From Victivallales bacterium (lineage in GTDB: Bacteria > Verrucomicrobiota > Lentisphaeria > Oligosphaerales > Oligosphaeraceae), in contig JAFXUD010000062.1 in NCBI GenBank assembly GCA_017535315.1, positions 146,051 through 210,050 of the forward strand: DNA of 64,000 bases, in the 5' to 3' direction. The notes below the pieces were generated by a model, which did no database searches, was not told where the DNA came from, and worked only from the letters and a program-made list of their open reading frames with translations. Position numbers and translations under genes: made by a program. The stretch's first letter is position 1; each line of letters starts with the position of its first letter. Below are positions 8,003-16,371 of the stretch, one piece after another.

Positions 8003-9439
8003 ATGTTTTTTGGCAGAGAAGAGCAAATTGAACAACTGCAAAACCTTATGTGCAAACAGAATGCCTCGCTTGTAACGTGCAGAGGGCGTCGGCGCATAGG
8101 CAAAAGCACGCTCATAGAGGTTTTTGCCGAGCGTTCAGGATGCCGATTCATCAAAATCGAAGGGCGTCGTCCATTTAAAAGCTTGTCGAACGAAGATGAG
8201 CTTGTAACGTTCGCGCAGCAGTTGGCCGACCAGACGGAAGCAGAAAACACTCCCCCAGCCAGTTGGATGGATGCGTTCCGACGGTTGAACGCGCAGCTTC
8301 ACAACGATAAATATACGGTAGTTTTGCTTGATGAAGTCTCCTGGCTGGCACATTATGACAAATGCTTTGCCGATGACCTGAAGATTGCCTGGGACAACCT
8401 CTTCAAAAAGCATAATCGACTGATGCTTGTCCTGTGCGGCAGCGTGTCAAGTTGGTTGCGGGACAACATCATCGATAATGGGGCCTTTATGGGACGCCGT
8501 TCGTTGGACATTGTCGTCAAGGAGCTACCCCTAAAAGATTGCGTAAAATTTTGGGGCAAGACAGCTTTGCGCATTGATTCTCGTGAAATCATTGACGTGC
8601 TGTCGGTTACAGGTGGCATTCCACGGTATCTTGAAGAGATTGACCCCTCTTGTTCCGCCGAGGAGAACATACGCCGCCTTTGTTTTCGTCCAAACAGTGT
8701 ATTGCGAACTGATTTTGATGAGATGTTCCAGGATGTGATAGCGTTGGAACAGAATTTTACTGGAAGTGTTCTGCGGGTTCTTGCAGAAGGCTCCAGGACA
8801 GGGACTGAAATTGCGCAGGAACTCAAACAGGCGAAGGGGGGACGCGTTTCCGCTGTCCTTGACAGACTGGTGGAAGCTGGTCTGGTGGCGGCGGATGATT
8901 CCCTGAATCCAGAGACGGGGAAAAAGGCACGTGAGGTGCGATACAGACTGAAGGACAACTATTCCCGCTTTTATCTTCGGTACATCGAGCCTATGAAAAG
9001 CATCATTGACGCTGGGACGTTTGACTTGGTGACCTTGGAAGCCCTTGAGGGAATTGACTCGGTGATGGGCCTTGCCTTTGAGAATATGGTAATCAACAAT
9101 TACCGAGAGCTGATTCCAACACTTAACCTCAAGGGAACAATTATCACGTCCGCCTCGCCTTACCGCCGAAAAGCCACCAATGGGAAACGAGGAAGGAAAG
9201 GATGCCAGATTGATCTTCTCATACAGACCAGACGCACCATTTATATTGTTGAAGTCAAACGACGCAAAGAGATTGGACGCGAGGTCATTGACGAAGTTGA
9301 TGCAAAAGTCAGCGCATTGTCACGCCCCCAGGGTGTGTCGATTCGCACAGCACTTGTATATGACGGCCATCTTTCCGCCACCGTTGCTGCCGATGGCTAT
9401 TTTGATGCGATTGTTCCGTTCAGCAACCTCCTGTCTTGA
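8003..9439 (+). CDS. Archaeal-type AAA ATPase with C-terminal PD-(D/E)XK-like (DUF234-type) domain
   Basis: A 478-residue protein of the STAND-like ATPase group usually annotated 'ATPase domain predominantly from Archaea' plus DUF234. It begins FFGREEQIEQL, the usual N-terminus. The P-loop is GRRRIGKST (about 29-37), Walker B is VVLLDEVSWL (about 105-114), and the sensor strand is LMLVLCGSVSSW. A winged-helix region (about 255-300) is followed by a domain with the PD-(D/E)XK pattern: CQIDLLI then IVEVKRRKE near 405-425. Roles proposed for this family (defence, DNA transactions, mobile elements) are unproven. RBS AGAGGGTG precedes the ATG. It is a single-gene unit with an unusual leader. Confidence 0.75.
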   Translation: MFFGREEQIEQLQNLMCKQNASLVTCRGRRRIGKSTLIEVFAERSGCRFIKIEGRRPFKSLSNEDELVTFAQQLADQTEAENTPPASWMDAFRRLNAQLHNDKYTVVLLDEVSWLAHYDKCFADDLKIAWDNLFKKHNRLMLVLCGSVSSWLRDNIIDNGAFMGRRSLDIVVKELPLKDCVKFWGKTALRIDSREIIDVLSVTGGIPRYLEEIDPSCSAEENIRRLCFRPNSVLRTDFDEMFQDVIALEQNFTGSVLRVLAEGSRTGTEIAQELKQAKGGRVSAVLDRLVEAGLVAADDSLNPETGKKAREVRYRLKDNYSRFYLRYIEPMKSIIDAGTFDLVTLEALEGIDSVMGLAFENMVINNYRELIPTLNLKGTIITSASPYRRKATNGKRGRKGCQIDLLIQTRRTIYIVEVKRRKEIGREVIDEVDAKVSALSRPQGVSIRTALVYDGHLSATVAADGYFDAIVPFSNLLS

Positions 9440-9478
9440 GAATCTAGAGAAAAGGGAAAAGTAATATCATCAACGCAG

Positions 9479-9506
9479 TTGTCATTTGTTATTCTTATGA
9501 TATAAT
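9479..9506 (+). promoter_or_regulatory. Strong sigma-70-type promoter before the M24-mraZ pair
   Basis: TTGTCA (9479-9484), a 16-base spacer and a perfect TATAAT (9501-9506), about 70 bases upstream of the start at 9577. The tandem duplication at 9513-9550 falls in the early transcribed leader. Confidence 0.65.
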
Positions 9507-9512
9507 AACCAT

Positions 9513-9550
9513 TGGATATTTGTTTTTAACATGGATATTTGTTTTTAACA
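9513..9550 (+). repeat. Tandem duplication of a 19-bp unit
   Basis: TGGATATTTGTTTTTAACA occurs twice head to tail with no mismatch. It probably arose by slippage and lies in the 5' leader of the M24 gene. Nothing shows a regulatory role. Confidence 0.85.
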
Positions 9551-9576
9551 ACCACCTGCAAATTAAGGAGAGCATT

Positions 9577-10752
9577 ATGGGGTATCTTATAGCCAGTGAA
9601 GCAGAAGCCAGACTCGCGAAAGTCCGTGAAATCATGGAGAAAGAGTCGTTGGACATCACGTTGATTTACTATGATGAATCGAACATCGGTAATGGCTGGT
9701 ATCTTACGGGCTGGTGCCCTCAGTTTGAGAGCGGCGCCGTTCTGATTCCGCGCAAGGGTGCCCCGATGCTGCTGGGCGGTCCCGAAAGCGAGCCTTTCGC
9801 CAAACAGGACAGCGCCATCAGCGAGACACGCAACTTCCCCGTTTTCATGGTGCCAGATGAGGAGTATCCCGCCGCCACCATCATCGACTTCCCGAAACTC
9901 TTTGCCGAGCTGAAGGTGAGCGTCGGCGACATCAGGCGCATCGGCCTGGTCGGGGCAGGGCGCATGCCGCACGAGTGCTATGTTGGCATCGAGCAGGGTT
10001 TCAAAGGCTGCCAGCTGGTCGATATCACCGAGGCCTTCCTCAATTTGCGCTATCACAAGTCCCCATGGGAAATCAAGCAGATACGCTCCGCGTTCCTGCT
10101 GGCGGATGCCTGCTATGATGCCATGAAGGCGGCCATCAAGCCAGGAGCCTCTGAAATCCAGGTTGCCGCGGCGGGCGAATACGCGGCGCGCAGCAAGGGC
10201 GCAACGGGCTTCGGCTTCTCCGCCATCGTCGGTAGCGGTATCCGCTCCAACGCCGTCGTCCCCACCGCCACCACGAAGATCATGCCTGACGGCGAGACCG
10301 TGATGATTGGCATGGCTCCCAAGGTGAACGGCTATGCGGGCGTTATGGGGGACTACCTCCCCGTCAACGGCGAATATACCGCCAGGCAGAAGGAGTGCCT
10401 AAAGTATCTCCGCGAGGCTTTCTGCCTCACCAAGGAGATGCTGAAGCCTGGCTTGGTCGGCAAGGAGATTGATGCGCCCGCCCGCAAGTACTTCAGCAAG
10501 CTCGGCTTCTCCAACTACCTCGTCTGCCCATTCGTGCATACCATCGGCCTGCTGGAGGCGGAGGCTCCCTTCTTCGGTCCCAACAGCACCGACGTCCTGA
10601 AGCCAGGCATGACCGTCTGCGTCGATGTCTCCTTCTTTGGGCATCCAGAATTCAACGGCTCGCGCATCGAGACAGGCTATGAAATTACCGAGAATGGCCC
10701 TGTTGCCTTCAGTGCGAAGATGGACGCCATTCACACCAACCTGAACATCTGA
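9577..10752 (+). CDS. M24 family creatinase/prolidase-like protein
   Basis: A 391-residue protein with an N-terminal creatinase-like domain (about 1-155) and a C-terminal pita-bread M24 domain (about 160-391). The start chosen is ATG preceded by AAGGAG; an in-frame TTG 19 codons upstream falls in the tandem duplication and lacks an RBS. Of the five usual metal ligands, the second Asp (GVMGDYLP), the His (PFVHTIGL) and the final Glu (SRIETGYEI) are visible. The first Asp position reads MIGMAP and the fourth ligand is Asp rather than Glu (VCVDVSF). It may therefore be a metal-poor creatinase-like hydrolase rather than a true proline peptidase. It overlaps mraZ by one base. Confidence 0.75.
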   Translation: MGYLIASEAEARLAKVREIMEKESLDITLIYYDESNIGNGWYLTGWCPQFESGAVLIPRKGAPMLLGGPESEPFAKQDSAISETRNFPVFMVPDEEYPAATIIDFPKLFAELKVSVGDIRRIGLVGAGRMPHECYVGIEQGFKGCQLVDITEAFLNLRYHKSPWEIKQIRSAFLLADACYDAMKAAIKPGASEIQVAAAGEYAARSKGATGFGFSAIVGSGIRSNAVVPTATTKIMPDGETVMIGMAPKVNGYAGVMGDYLPVNGEYTARQKECLKYLREAFCLTKEMLKPGLVGKEIDAPARKYFSKLGFSNYLVCPFVHTIGLLEAEAPFFGPNSTDVLKPGMTVCVDVSFFGHPEFNGSRIETGYEITENGPVAFSAKMDAIHTNLNI

Positions 10753-11171
10753 TGCATTTCTACGGCTGCACATCATCTGAACTTGACCAGGGCGGACGTA
10801 TCAAGCTCCCGCTCTGGGTGCAAGGGGCCTTCTCGGAAATAGGCAAATCCGAAGTGATGCTCTATTGCCTGCCTGAGGGATGTCTGGCGGTCTTTCCGCT
10901 CTCCCAATGGCAGGAGTATCGCCAACATCCTTCACAACTCAATGAACTTCAGGAGCTTGCGTATCGCCGTCATGAGCGGTTGGTGGGCGCAAGGTCATTT
11001 CCTGGCGAAATCAGCAGCCAAGGACGTTTGCAGTTGCCAGAGCACCTGATGGAGGCTGCCTCCCTGAAAAAGGATAGCATGGTTGTGCTTGTCGGCGCGG
11101 AAAAGTGGTTTGAGATTTGGAGCCAAGAGCGCTGGGAGCATGAACAAAAGCAATTAGTGGTTAGTGATTAG
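10752..11171 (+). CDS. mraZ: MraZ-family transcriptional regulator, outside a dcw cluster
   Basis: A 139-residue protein with the duplicated SpoVT/AbrB-like fold of MraZ. Each half carries the hallmark: ELDQGGRIKLP at about 10-20 and EISSQGRLQLP at about 84-94. LPEGCLAVFPLSQWQEY and WFEIWSQERWE match the family's conserved aromatic segments. MraZ normally precedes rsmH/ftsL/ftsI and binds upstream repeats. Here it follows an M24 gene with the TGATG overlap (start codon inside the upstream stop), and no division gene lies in the window. Length is normal for the family. No TGGGN-type operator array is obvious upstream. Confidence 0.82.
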   Translation: MHFYGCTSSELDQGGRIKLPLWVQGAFSEIGKSEVMLYCLPEGCLAVFPLSQWQEYRQHPSQLNELQELAYRRHERLVGARSFPGEISSQGRLQLPEHLMEAASLKKDSMVVLVGAEKWFEIWSQERWEHEQKQLVVSD

Positions 11172-11237
11172 GGATTAGGGTTTAGGGTTGTAAGCGAGCA
11201 ATAACATAGCTCACGGTATTTATTCACTAACTACTAA
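11154..11237. repeat. Imperfect inverted repeat spanning the end of mraZ
   Basis: TTAGTGGTTAGTG (11154-11166) pairs with CACTAACTACTAA (11225-11237) at 12 of 13 positions, with GCGAGC/GCTCGC nested inside. The left arm overlaps the mraZ stop region. Between the arms is a short run of TTAGGG-like heptamers. There is no U-tract, so a terminator role is weak; it may be a small decayed repeat. Confidence 0.45.
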
Positions 11238-11276
11238 CCGCTCGCCACTAGAGGAACTCTCGAAGCCCTTGCCTAC

Positions 11277-11304
11277 TGGAAAGTCAAGCGATTTGTGTTA
11301 TATT
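11277..11304 (+). promoter_or_regulatory. Candidate extended -10 promoter of the DUF481 gene
   Basis: TGT-TATATT (11296-11304) is an extended -10 element; TGGAAA at 11277 is a weak -35. The leader to the ATG is about 50 bases and ends in AAGAGGAG. Confidence 0.4.
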
Positions 11305-11362
11305 AACGTATATGTTTTTTACTGAAATTGTTTTCAACCATTAAACAAGAGGAGACAGCAGT

Positions 11363-12376
11363 ATGCGTTTTGGAAGATTTGCAGCCATTCTAATGGCGTG
11401 TGGCCTTGGTTTTACGGCCACTGCCGACCAGCTTAAGCTCGCCAATGGTTCCGTCATTGTCGGTACCATTGAGCAGATTTTTGAAGGCAAAGTCAAAATC
11501 AAGACCGACTTTGCGGGTGATTTGACCATTGATCAGGCTAAAATTGAGTCCATCAAAACCGATGCGAATGTGAACATGGCTACCGCCAGTGGCAAATCTC
11601 AGGGCAAAATCACAGAGGCGACTCCTGTGGCTGGCGTCACCGCTCTTTGGCCGATGGGTGCCGCAGATCCCACCCTTCCCAAGCCTCCCGAAGGCCGCAA
11701 GTGGAAGTATGAGGCCAGCATTGATATCACGGGCAAAACAGGCAACACCGAAAGGGCCTCCCAGGGTGCTGGTTTCAAGGCCACAATGACAGGTCCCGTC
11801 GATAGGCTCCTGCTCTATGTCAACGGCGCCCACACTCGTGAAAACCACGAAACTACGGAAAAGGAGTTCATCTTTGGGGCTGACTACGAGCACCGCATTG
11901 CCGAATCCTCCCACACCTGGTATGTTCGCAGCGAATATGAGTACGACAAAATCAATGACCTTGACCCCAGCATCACCAGTGCCGCTGGTTATGGCTGGTA
12001 TGTTGTTGACAAGGATGACCTGAAAGTTCGGTTCCGCCTTGGTCTCTCCCATATTTACAAACACTATGCGAGCGATCGTGATACCGACAGCAGCGTAGGT
12101 GCAGAGGCCAATTACCACCATGAAATCAAGATTGATGAGTTCCTGCTTTTCAAGAAGCTGGGTACCCTTGTCACCGATGTCACCTACACCCCCTCCTTTG
12201 AGGACATGGATGACTACCGTATCCTGCATGAAAGTTCGCTTTCCATGCCTTTGGGCGGCTCCAAATTCTGGGTGCTTAAGATTGGTGTCACCAATGACTA
12301 CCACAGCCAGGTTGCTCCGGAAACAAAACGTCTTGACACGACCTATTTCGCCAAACTCGTCCTTTCCTGGGAATAA
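11363..12376 (+). CDS. DUF481-family outer-membrane beta-barrel protein
   Basis: A 337-residue exported protein. The signal peptide (about 1-21, MRFGRFAAILMACGLGFTATA) precedes a short N-terminal module with the repeating pattern LKLANGSVIVGTIEQI (about 24-60), typical of DUF481 proteins. A barrel of alternating strands follows (ASIDITGKTGNTERAS, HRIAESSHTWYVRSEYEYD). The chain ends TYFAKLVLSWE, a terminal amphipathic strand with an aromatic near the end as expected for Bam-inserted proteins. DUF481 members are called salt-stress-induced outer-membrane proteins, but their molecular role is not established. Strong RBS (AGAGGAG). A Rho-independent terminator follows, so it is probably monocistronic. 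Confidence 0.75.
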   Translation: MRFGRFAAILMACGLGFTATADQLKLANGSVIVGTIEQIFEGKVKIKTDFAGDLTIDQAKIESIKTDANVNMATASGKSQGKITEATPVAGVTALWPMGAADPTLPKPPEGRKWKYEASIDITGKTGNTERASQGAGFKATMTGPVDRLLLYVNGAHTRENHETTEKEFIFGADYEHRIAESSHTWYVRSEYEYDKINDLDPSITSAAGYGWYVVDKDDLKVRFRLGLSHIYKHYASDRDTDSSVGAEANYHHEIKIDEFLLFKKLGTLVTDVTYTPSFEDMDDYRILHESSLSMPLGGSKFWVLKIGVTNDYHSQVAPETKRLDTTYFAKLVLSWE

Positions 12377-12403
12377 TGAGATGGCTTAGTTGCTAGTGTA
12401 AAA

Positions 12404-12440
12404 GGGGGGCATCCCGTGATGCCCCCTATTGTATTTTTCT
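12404..12440 (+). terminator. Rho-independent terminator after the DUF481 gene
   Basis: GGGGGCATC-CCGT-GATGCCCCC is a perfect 9-bp GC-rich stem with a tetraloop, followed by TATTGTATTTTT. It separates the porin-like gene from the V-ATPase operon. Confidence 0.88.
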
Positions 12441-12477
12441 CCACGGGAAATTTCAATGGGAAATCGGTGAGGATATT

Positions 12478-12945
12478 ATGTTAATATCGGAAGTTCTAAC
12501 TCCCTCTCTCATAAAGCTGAATGTTGAAGCTAAGACGAAGGAGGAGCTTTTTGAGGAGATGGTGCAGCTTTTTGTCAGCGCTGGAATCATCGCGGACCGC
12601 GAGGCGGCGGTGATGGCGCTGATTGAGCGCGAGCAGAAGATGTCCACGGGCATCGCCCCAGACTTTGCTCTTCCACATGGCAAAATCATGGGCATCAAGG
12701 GGGTCGTCATGGCTCTGGGCATCATCCGCGATGGAATGGACTTTGATTCGCTTGACGACGAGCCCGTCCACGTCGTCTTGACCCTCTTCTCTGAAGTTGG
12801 AAATCCAGGCCCCCACATCGAGGCGCTTTCGGAAATCAGCAGGCTGATTGAGATACCTGGTTTGCTGGAGAGCATCAAGGAAGCTGCTTCTGCCGAGGAG
12901 ATCATTCGCATCATCAAGAAAGAAGAGCTTCCAGAGGAAGCGTAG
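12478..12945 (+). CDS. PtsN-like PTS IIA domain protein heading the V-ATPase operon
   Basis: A 155-residue single-domain EIIA of the fructose/nitrogen (PtsN) class. His67 in DFALPHGK is the expected phospho-acceptor. The flanking pattern MSTGIAPDFALPHG and VHVVLTLFSEVGNPGPHIEALSEISRL match the family. There is no attached EIIB or EIIC, so a regulatory rather than transport role is likely. The phosphoryl chain would be PEP to the GAF-EI at 49018, then HPr (not in the window), then this protein. The gene starts 38 bases after the terminator and ends five bases before the first V-ATPase subunit, so co-transcription with the ATPase is very likely. RBS GGTGAGG. Confidence 0.85.
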   Translation: MLISEVLTPSLIKLNVEAKTKEELFEEMVQLFVSAGIIADREAAVMALIEREQKMSTGIAPDFALPHGKIMGIKGVVMALGIIRDGMDFDSLDDEPVHVVLTLFSEVGNPGPHIEALSEISRLIEIPGLLESIKEAASAEEIIRIIKKEELPEEA

Positions 12946-12950
12946 CGGCT

Positions 12951-13268
12951 ATGGATGACATCCTGAAAAGAATGTTGGCTGTGGAGCGGGAGGCCGACAA
13001 TATCGTCTCATCCTCGCGTCTTGAAGCCAAAGTCATACTTGAGGAAGCGCGTCGCAAGGCAAATGAGCTTCTCGCGGATGCGCAGGTTGCTCTGGCGAGA
13101 GAGGTCGAGACTTTCGTGAAAGAGAAGCTAGCTGCCGCTGAAAACAACAAGGCAGCCAGCTTGGAGGAGGCCGACAGAAAAATGGTTGAGAAGGTTGCAG
13201 AATTTAAAAAAGCGGTCAATTCCCACTTGCAGGAAATCGTGCAGGTCCTCCTCTTCCCAGCACCTTGA
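12951..13268 (+). CDS. V/A-type ATPase peripheral-stalk subunit (H/G-like)
   Basis: A 105-residue, almost entirely helical, heptad-rich protein (KRMLAVEREADNIVSSSRLE, EEARRKANELLADAQVALAR) of the size and composition of AhaH/NtpF. In V/A-type enzymes this subunit forms the coiled-coil stator stalk with subunit E. Assignment rests on position and composition more than on sharp motifs. RBS GAGGAAG overlaps the end of the IIA gene. Confidence 0.75.
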   Translation: MDDILKRMLAVEREADNIVSSSRLEAKVILEEARRKANELLADAQVALAREVETFVKEKLAAAENNKAASLEEADRKMVEKVAEFKKAVNSHLQEIVQVLLFPAP

Positions 13269-13310
13269 TTATGCTATACGTTTACCCATGCTGTGCATTT
13301 TTGTAGTACT

Positions 13311-14342
13311 ATGCCAGTTTCCAATACAAACGCAAGCCACGATTTCATCTTTGCCAAGCTGCATGGGCTATGGGCGAATGCCGTGAAGGGCGATGTGCTG
13401 GACAAGCTGCTCCGTAGCGGCACCCCCGAAGCATTGCAGAGAAATCTGCATGCCTTTGGGCTGGATATGCCGTCGCGCGAGGAGTTCAACAAGGAGCTGA
13501 TGGCACGGGAAATCGGATTTCTCGACCGTACGGCACGTCTTCTGGATGAAGCCGCGGCGGAGTTCTACCGCTCCCTCATCGCGAAGACCTACTACAGCAA
13601 CCTCAAGACCATGCTGCACTACAGGTTTTTCCCCGAGCGTGAAGGGGATGTCTCCTGGCTGTTGATTGACGCGCCTGATTTGCCCTCCTTCAATGCGGAT
13701 CAATTGCTGGAGGCTGTCGGCACGAAGGCCTTCATTGCGCAGTTGCCGCTTTCCAGCGGCATAACTGCCGAGGCTCTTTCCAACATCATCTTCGCACTGG
13801 AGAAGGACAAGGATATCATGGTGGCGGAGTGCGCGCTGGACAGAATGTGCTACGCCAATATCCTTGCCCACGCCGCTGCTACTCCTTTGGACATGCGTGC
13901 CACCTGCAAGGAGCTGGTTGAATGTGAAATCGATATTACTAACATTAGCATGCTGCTGCGCAACGTCAAGACATACAAGCTGGACGGAAAGCGCCTGGAG
14001 CGCCTCTGGCTCCAGGGCGGCGCGCTGCTATCTCCCGAGCTGCTTTCGCAGCTTGCCACATCGGAATCCGTCCCAAAGGCGGTGTCACTCCTTCCAAGAC
14101 TTTATGGAAACATGCTGGACCCCCTGAAGGAGACGGCGTTGTTCCATAGTGAAAATCGGCTTTGGAACCACTTGTACGGCTTGGCTGCAAAGGCATTCAG
14201 GGACTTCGACAACGAAGCCCTTTCTATCGCCGCCTTCCCGTTCCTCGTGCATTTTGAGACGTTGAATATCGGTCGGGTTTACGAGGCCGTCCACTTCGGC
14301 ATCCCAACCCGAGATATGCAGGATATGATGATTGGGGCCTAA
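13311..14342 (+). CDS. V/A-type ATPase subunit C (AC39/NtpC-like)
   Basis: A 343-residue, predominantly helical protein that links the central shaft to the c-ring in V/A-type enzymes. Family features are the repeated helical-bundle layout and the C-terminal part with VECEIDITNISMLLRNVKTY near 205-224, characteristic of AC39-like subunits. The ATG at 13311 is chosen; an in-frame GTG lies six codons upstream and neither has a good Shine-Dalgarno. It sits between H and I as in archaeal and Thermus-type operons. Confidence 0.8.
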   Translation: MPVSNTNASHDFIFAKLHGLWANAVKGDVLDKLLRSGTPEALQRNLHAFGLDMPSREEFNKELMAREIGFLDRTARLLDEAAAEFYRSLIAKTYYSNLKTMLHYRFFPEREGDVSWLLIDAPDLPSFNADQLLEAVGTKAFIAQLPLSSGITAEALSNIIFALEKDKDIMVAECALDRMCYANILAHAAATPLDMRATCKELVECEIDITNISMLLRNVKTYKLDGKRLERLWLQGGALLSPELLSQLATSESVPKAVSLLPRLYGNMLDPLKETALFHSENRLWNHLYGLAAKAFRDFDNEALSIAAFPFLVHFETLNIGRVYEAVHFGIPTRDMQDMMIGA

Positions 14343-14345
14343 ATT

Positions 14346-16370
14346 ATGTTCAGACCAGTCAAAATGGCAAAGGTGAATATCTTGCTGATGAGCAAGCATG
14401 TCACCGAGATTACGCGCGTCCTCGGGCAAAGAGGGCTGATTCACCTGGTGGATGCCGTCAACCAGTCGGGGGGCAGACTGCTCTCCGAGGTGGACCAGGA
14501 ACAGGACGAAAAAGCCATCTACAACGCCCTCTCGCGCTGTGAACGCCTGATGGAAGGGCTGGGGGTTGACCAGAGCGCAGAGCTTCCCGATAGGCAGGAA
14601 TCCATGTCCCTCGAAGACATCTCCGCCATGATCATGCGTATCTACACCAAGTTCCACGAACAGGAGGAGACCATCGACAAGATCCTGCGCGAGACGGGCG
14701 TGCTGGACAAGGAACGCTCTGCTATCGCAGCTTTCCCCTTGCAGCAGGTTAGCCTTGATGCCTTGCGCAACCTCTCTCACTTTTTCATGGTGACGGGGCG
14801 CCTCGCCTCCTCGATCATACCGCGCGTGACGATGGAACTGGGCGAACGTGCAGTTGTGGTGCCAGCCGACGGTCGCGAGGGCAATGTGCTGGTGCTTTGC
14901 TCCAACAAGAACCACTGGGCGGTGATGGACGACCTCCAGAGATTCGGCTTCGTGGCGGCGGAGGCGCCCGAGCAGGTTTCGGGCAGCGCAGAGGAGGCTG
15001 TCCACGAGCGAGACGACGAGCTTGGCAAATTGCATTCGCAGTTGAACGAATGCCGCTTCAACGTGCTGAAGCTTAGCGAGGAGTACGGAGGTGTCTTGCT
15101 GATGATGCACTCCCAGTTGAAAGGGCTTATTGCCGTTCGCCAGGCGCAGAAACATTTTGGCAAGGTGGCAAATCTCTATTGCATTTCGGGCTGGACACCC
15201 TCCAGCGAGGTCGATACCATCCGCGACATCGTAAAGGAGACCACAGGTGGCACAGGCCTTGTGGAGGTAATTGAGGCGGATGACGATGCCCTGGTGAAGG
15301 CAGGGCTTGAGACTGTACCCGTGAAGTTCAAGGGGGGCACCCTGCTGCGCCCCTTCCAGATGATTATCACGAACTTTGGCACACCACTCTACAATGAGCT
15401 GGATCCCACCATCTTCGTCGGCATCACCTTTGTCCTGCTCTTCGGCTTCATGTTCGGTGACATTGGCCAGGGGCTGGTGCTTGCCTTGCTTGGCCTCTGG
15501 CTCAAGCTCTCCAAGAGTCCGAAGCTGGATGACACGATGCATGACGCTGGCGTGCTACTGACCGCATGCGGCACCTCTGCCGTGGTCTTCGGCTTCCTCT
15601 ATGGCAGCTTCTTCGGCTACGAGAACCATGCATTCCTGAAGCCAATCTGGCTTAGCCCCCTGGACCAGAATGACATCGGAAAGCTTCTTCTGACGGCGGT
15701 CGGCGTGGGAATCATCTTCTCCAGCGTGGCCATCATCATCAATATCATCAACCATTTCATCGCGAAGAAGTACTACGAGGGTGTCTTCGAACGTTTCGGC
15801 CTTCTGGGGCTCCTCTTTTACTGGTTTGCGCTCGGAGCAGGCATCTGGGTCATCAAGACAAAGAACTTCCCCATCTGGGCAGGTGTACTTGTCGGCATAC
15901 CGCTGTTGCTGCTCTTCCTAGGCGGTCCCATAAAGCACTTTGCAGAGAAATGTCGCCACCATGGTAAAGGCGAGCAGGAGAGCTTCTTTAACGTCTTCCT
16001 GGAATCCTGCATTGAGCTGATGGAGACCTTCACGGGTTACATCAGCGGAACGGTCTCCTTCGTTCGTGTCGGAGCCTTCGCCATCAGCCACGCGGCCCTC
16101 TGCCTGGCGGTCTTCTCCATCGTGAAGATGATACACACAAGCAACATGCGTGGCGGGTTCATCGTCTCTGCCATTGTCATCATCCTGGGCAACATTCTCG
16201 TCATTGCGTTCGAGGGGATGGTCGCCATGATACAAGGCGTTCGTCTCGAATACTATGAACTCTTCAGCAGGTACTTCTCGGGCGGCGGCATTGAATACAA
16301 GCCATTCCAAATTGACAATAACAATACAAATGATACTACTACCAACAACGAAAACAAAGGAGAACGTTAA
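14346..16370 (+). CDS. V/A-type ATPase subunit I (membrane a-subunit)
   Basis: A 674-residue subunit with a long cytosolic coiled-coil half (about 1-345) and a membrane half with about seven to eight helices (about 350-650). The membrane part carries FGFMFGDIGQGLVLALLG near 362-379, typical of the family, and GTVSFVRVGAFAISHAAL, whose Arg is the expected essential ion-channel arginine. It forms the two half-channels beside the c-ring. The tail is Asn/Thr-rich (NNNTNDTTTNNENKGER), a low-complexity stretch. It starts three bases after subunit C. Confidence 0.92.
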   Translation: MFRPVKMAKVNILLMSKHVTEITRVLGQRGLIHLVDAVNQSGGRLLSEVDQEQDEKAIYNALSRCERLMEGLGVDQSAELPDRQESMSLEDISAMIMRIYTKFHEQEETIDKILRETGVLDKERSAIAAFPLQQVSLDALRNLSHFFMVTGRLASSIIPRVTMELGERAVVVPADGREGNVLVLCSNKNHWAVMDDLQRFGFVAAEAPEQVSGSAEEAVHERDDELGKLHSQLNECRFNVLKLSEEYGGVLLMMHSQLKGLIAVRQAQKHFGKVANLYCISGWTPSSEVDTIRDIVKETTGGTGLVEVIEADDDALVKAGLETVPVKFKGGTLLRPFQMIITNFGTPLYNELDPTIFVGITFVLLFGFMFGDIGQGLVLALLGLWLKLSKSPKLDDTMHDAGVLLTACGTSAVVFGFLYGSFFGYENHAFLKPIWLSPLDQNDIGKLLLTAVGVGIIFSSVAIIINIINHFIAKKYYEGVFERFGLLGLLFYWFALGAGIWVIKTKNFPIWAGVLVGIPLLLLFLGGPIKHFAEKCRHHGKGEQESFFNVFLESCIELMETFTGYISGTVSFVRVGAFAISHAALCLAVFSIVKMIHTSNMRGGFIVSAIVIILGNILVIAFEGMVAMIQGVRLEYYELFSRYFSGGGIEYKPFQIDNNNTNDTTTNNENKGER

Positions 16371-16371
16371 G

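Noticed and set aside
8003..9439. A complete defence island or mobile element around the ATPase gene
   Set aside because: Neighbours are ordinary metabolic genes, and there is no integrase, transposase, restriction-modification or toxin-antitoxin gene within the window.
11161..11190. Telomere-like TTAGGG repeats
   Set aside because: Only three imperfect units inside an intergenic inverted repeat; slippage is a simpler explanation.
14085..15542. 485-codon open frame on the minus strand
   Set aside because: Lies opposite V-ATPase subunits C and I in one continuous operon; no recognisable motifs and no RBS.
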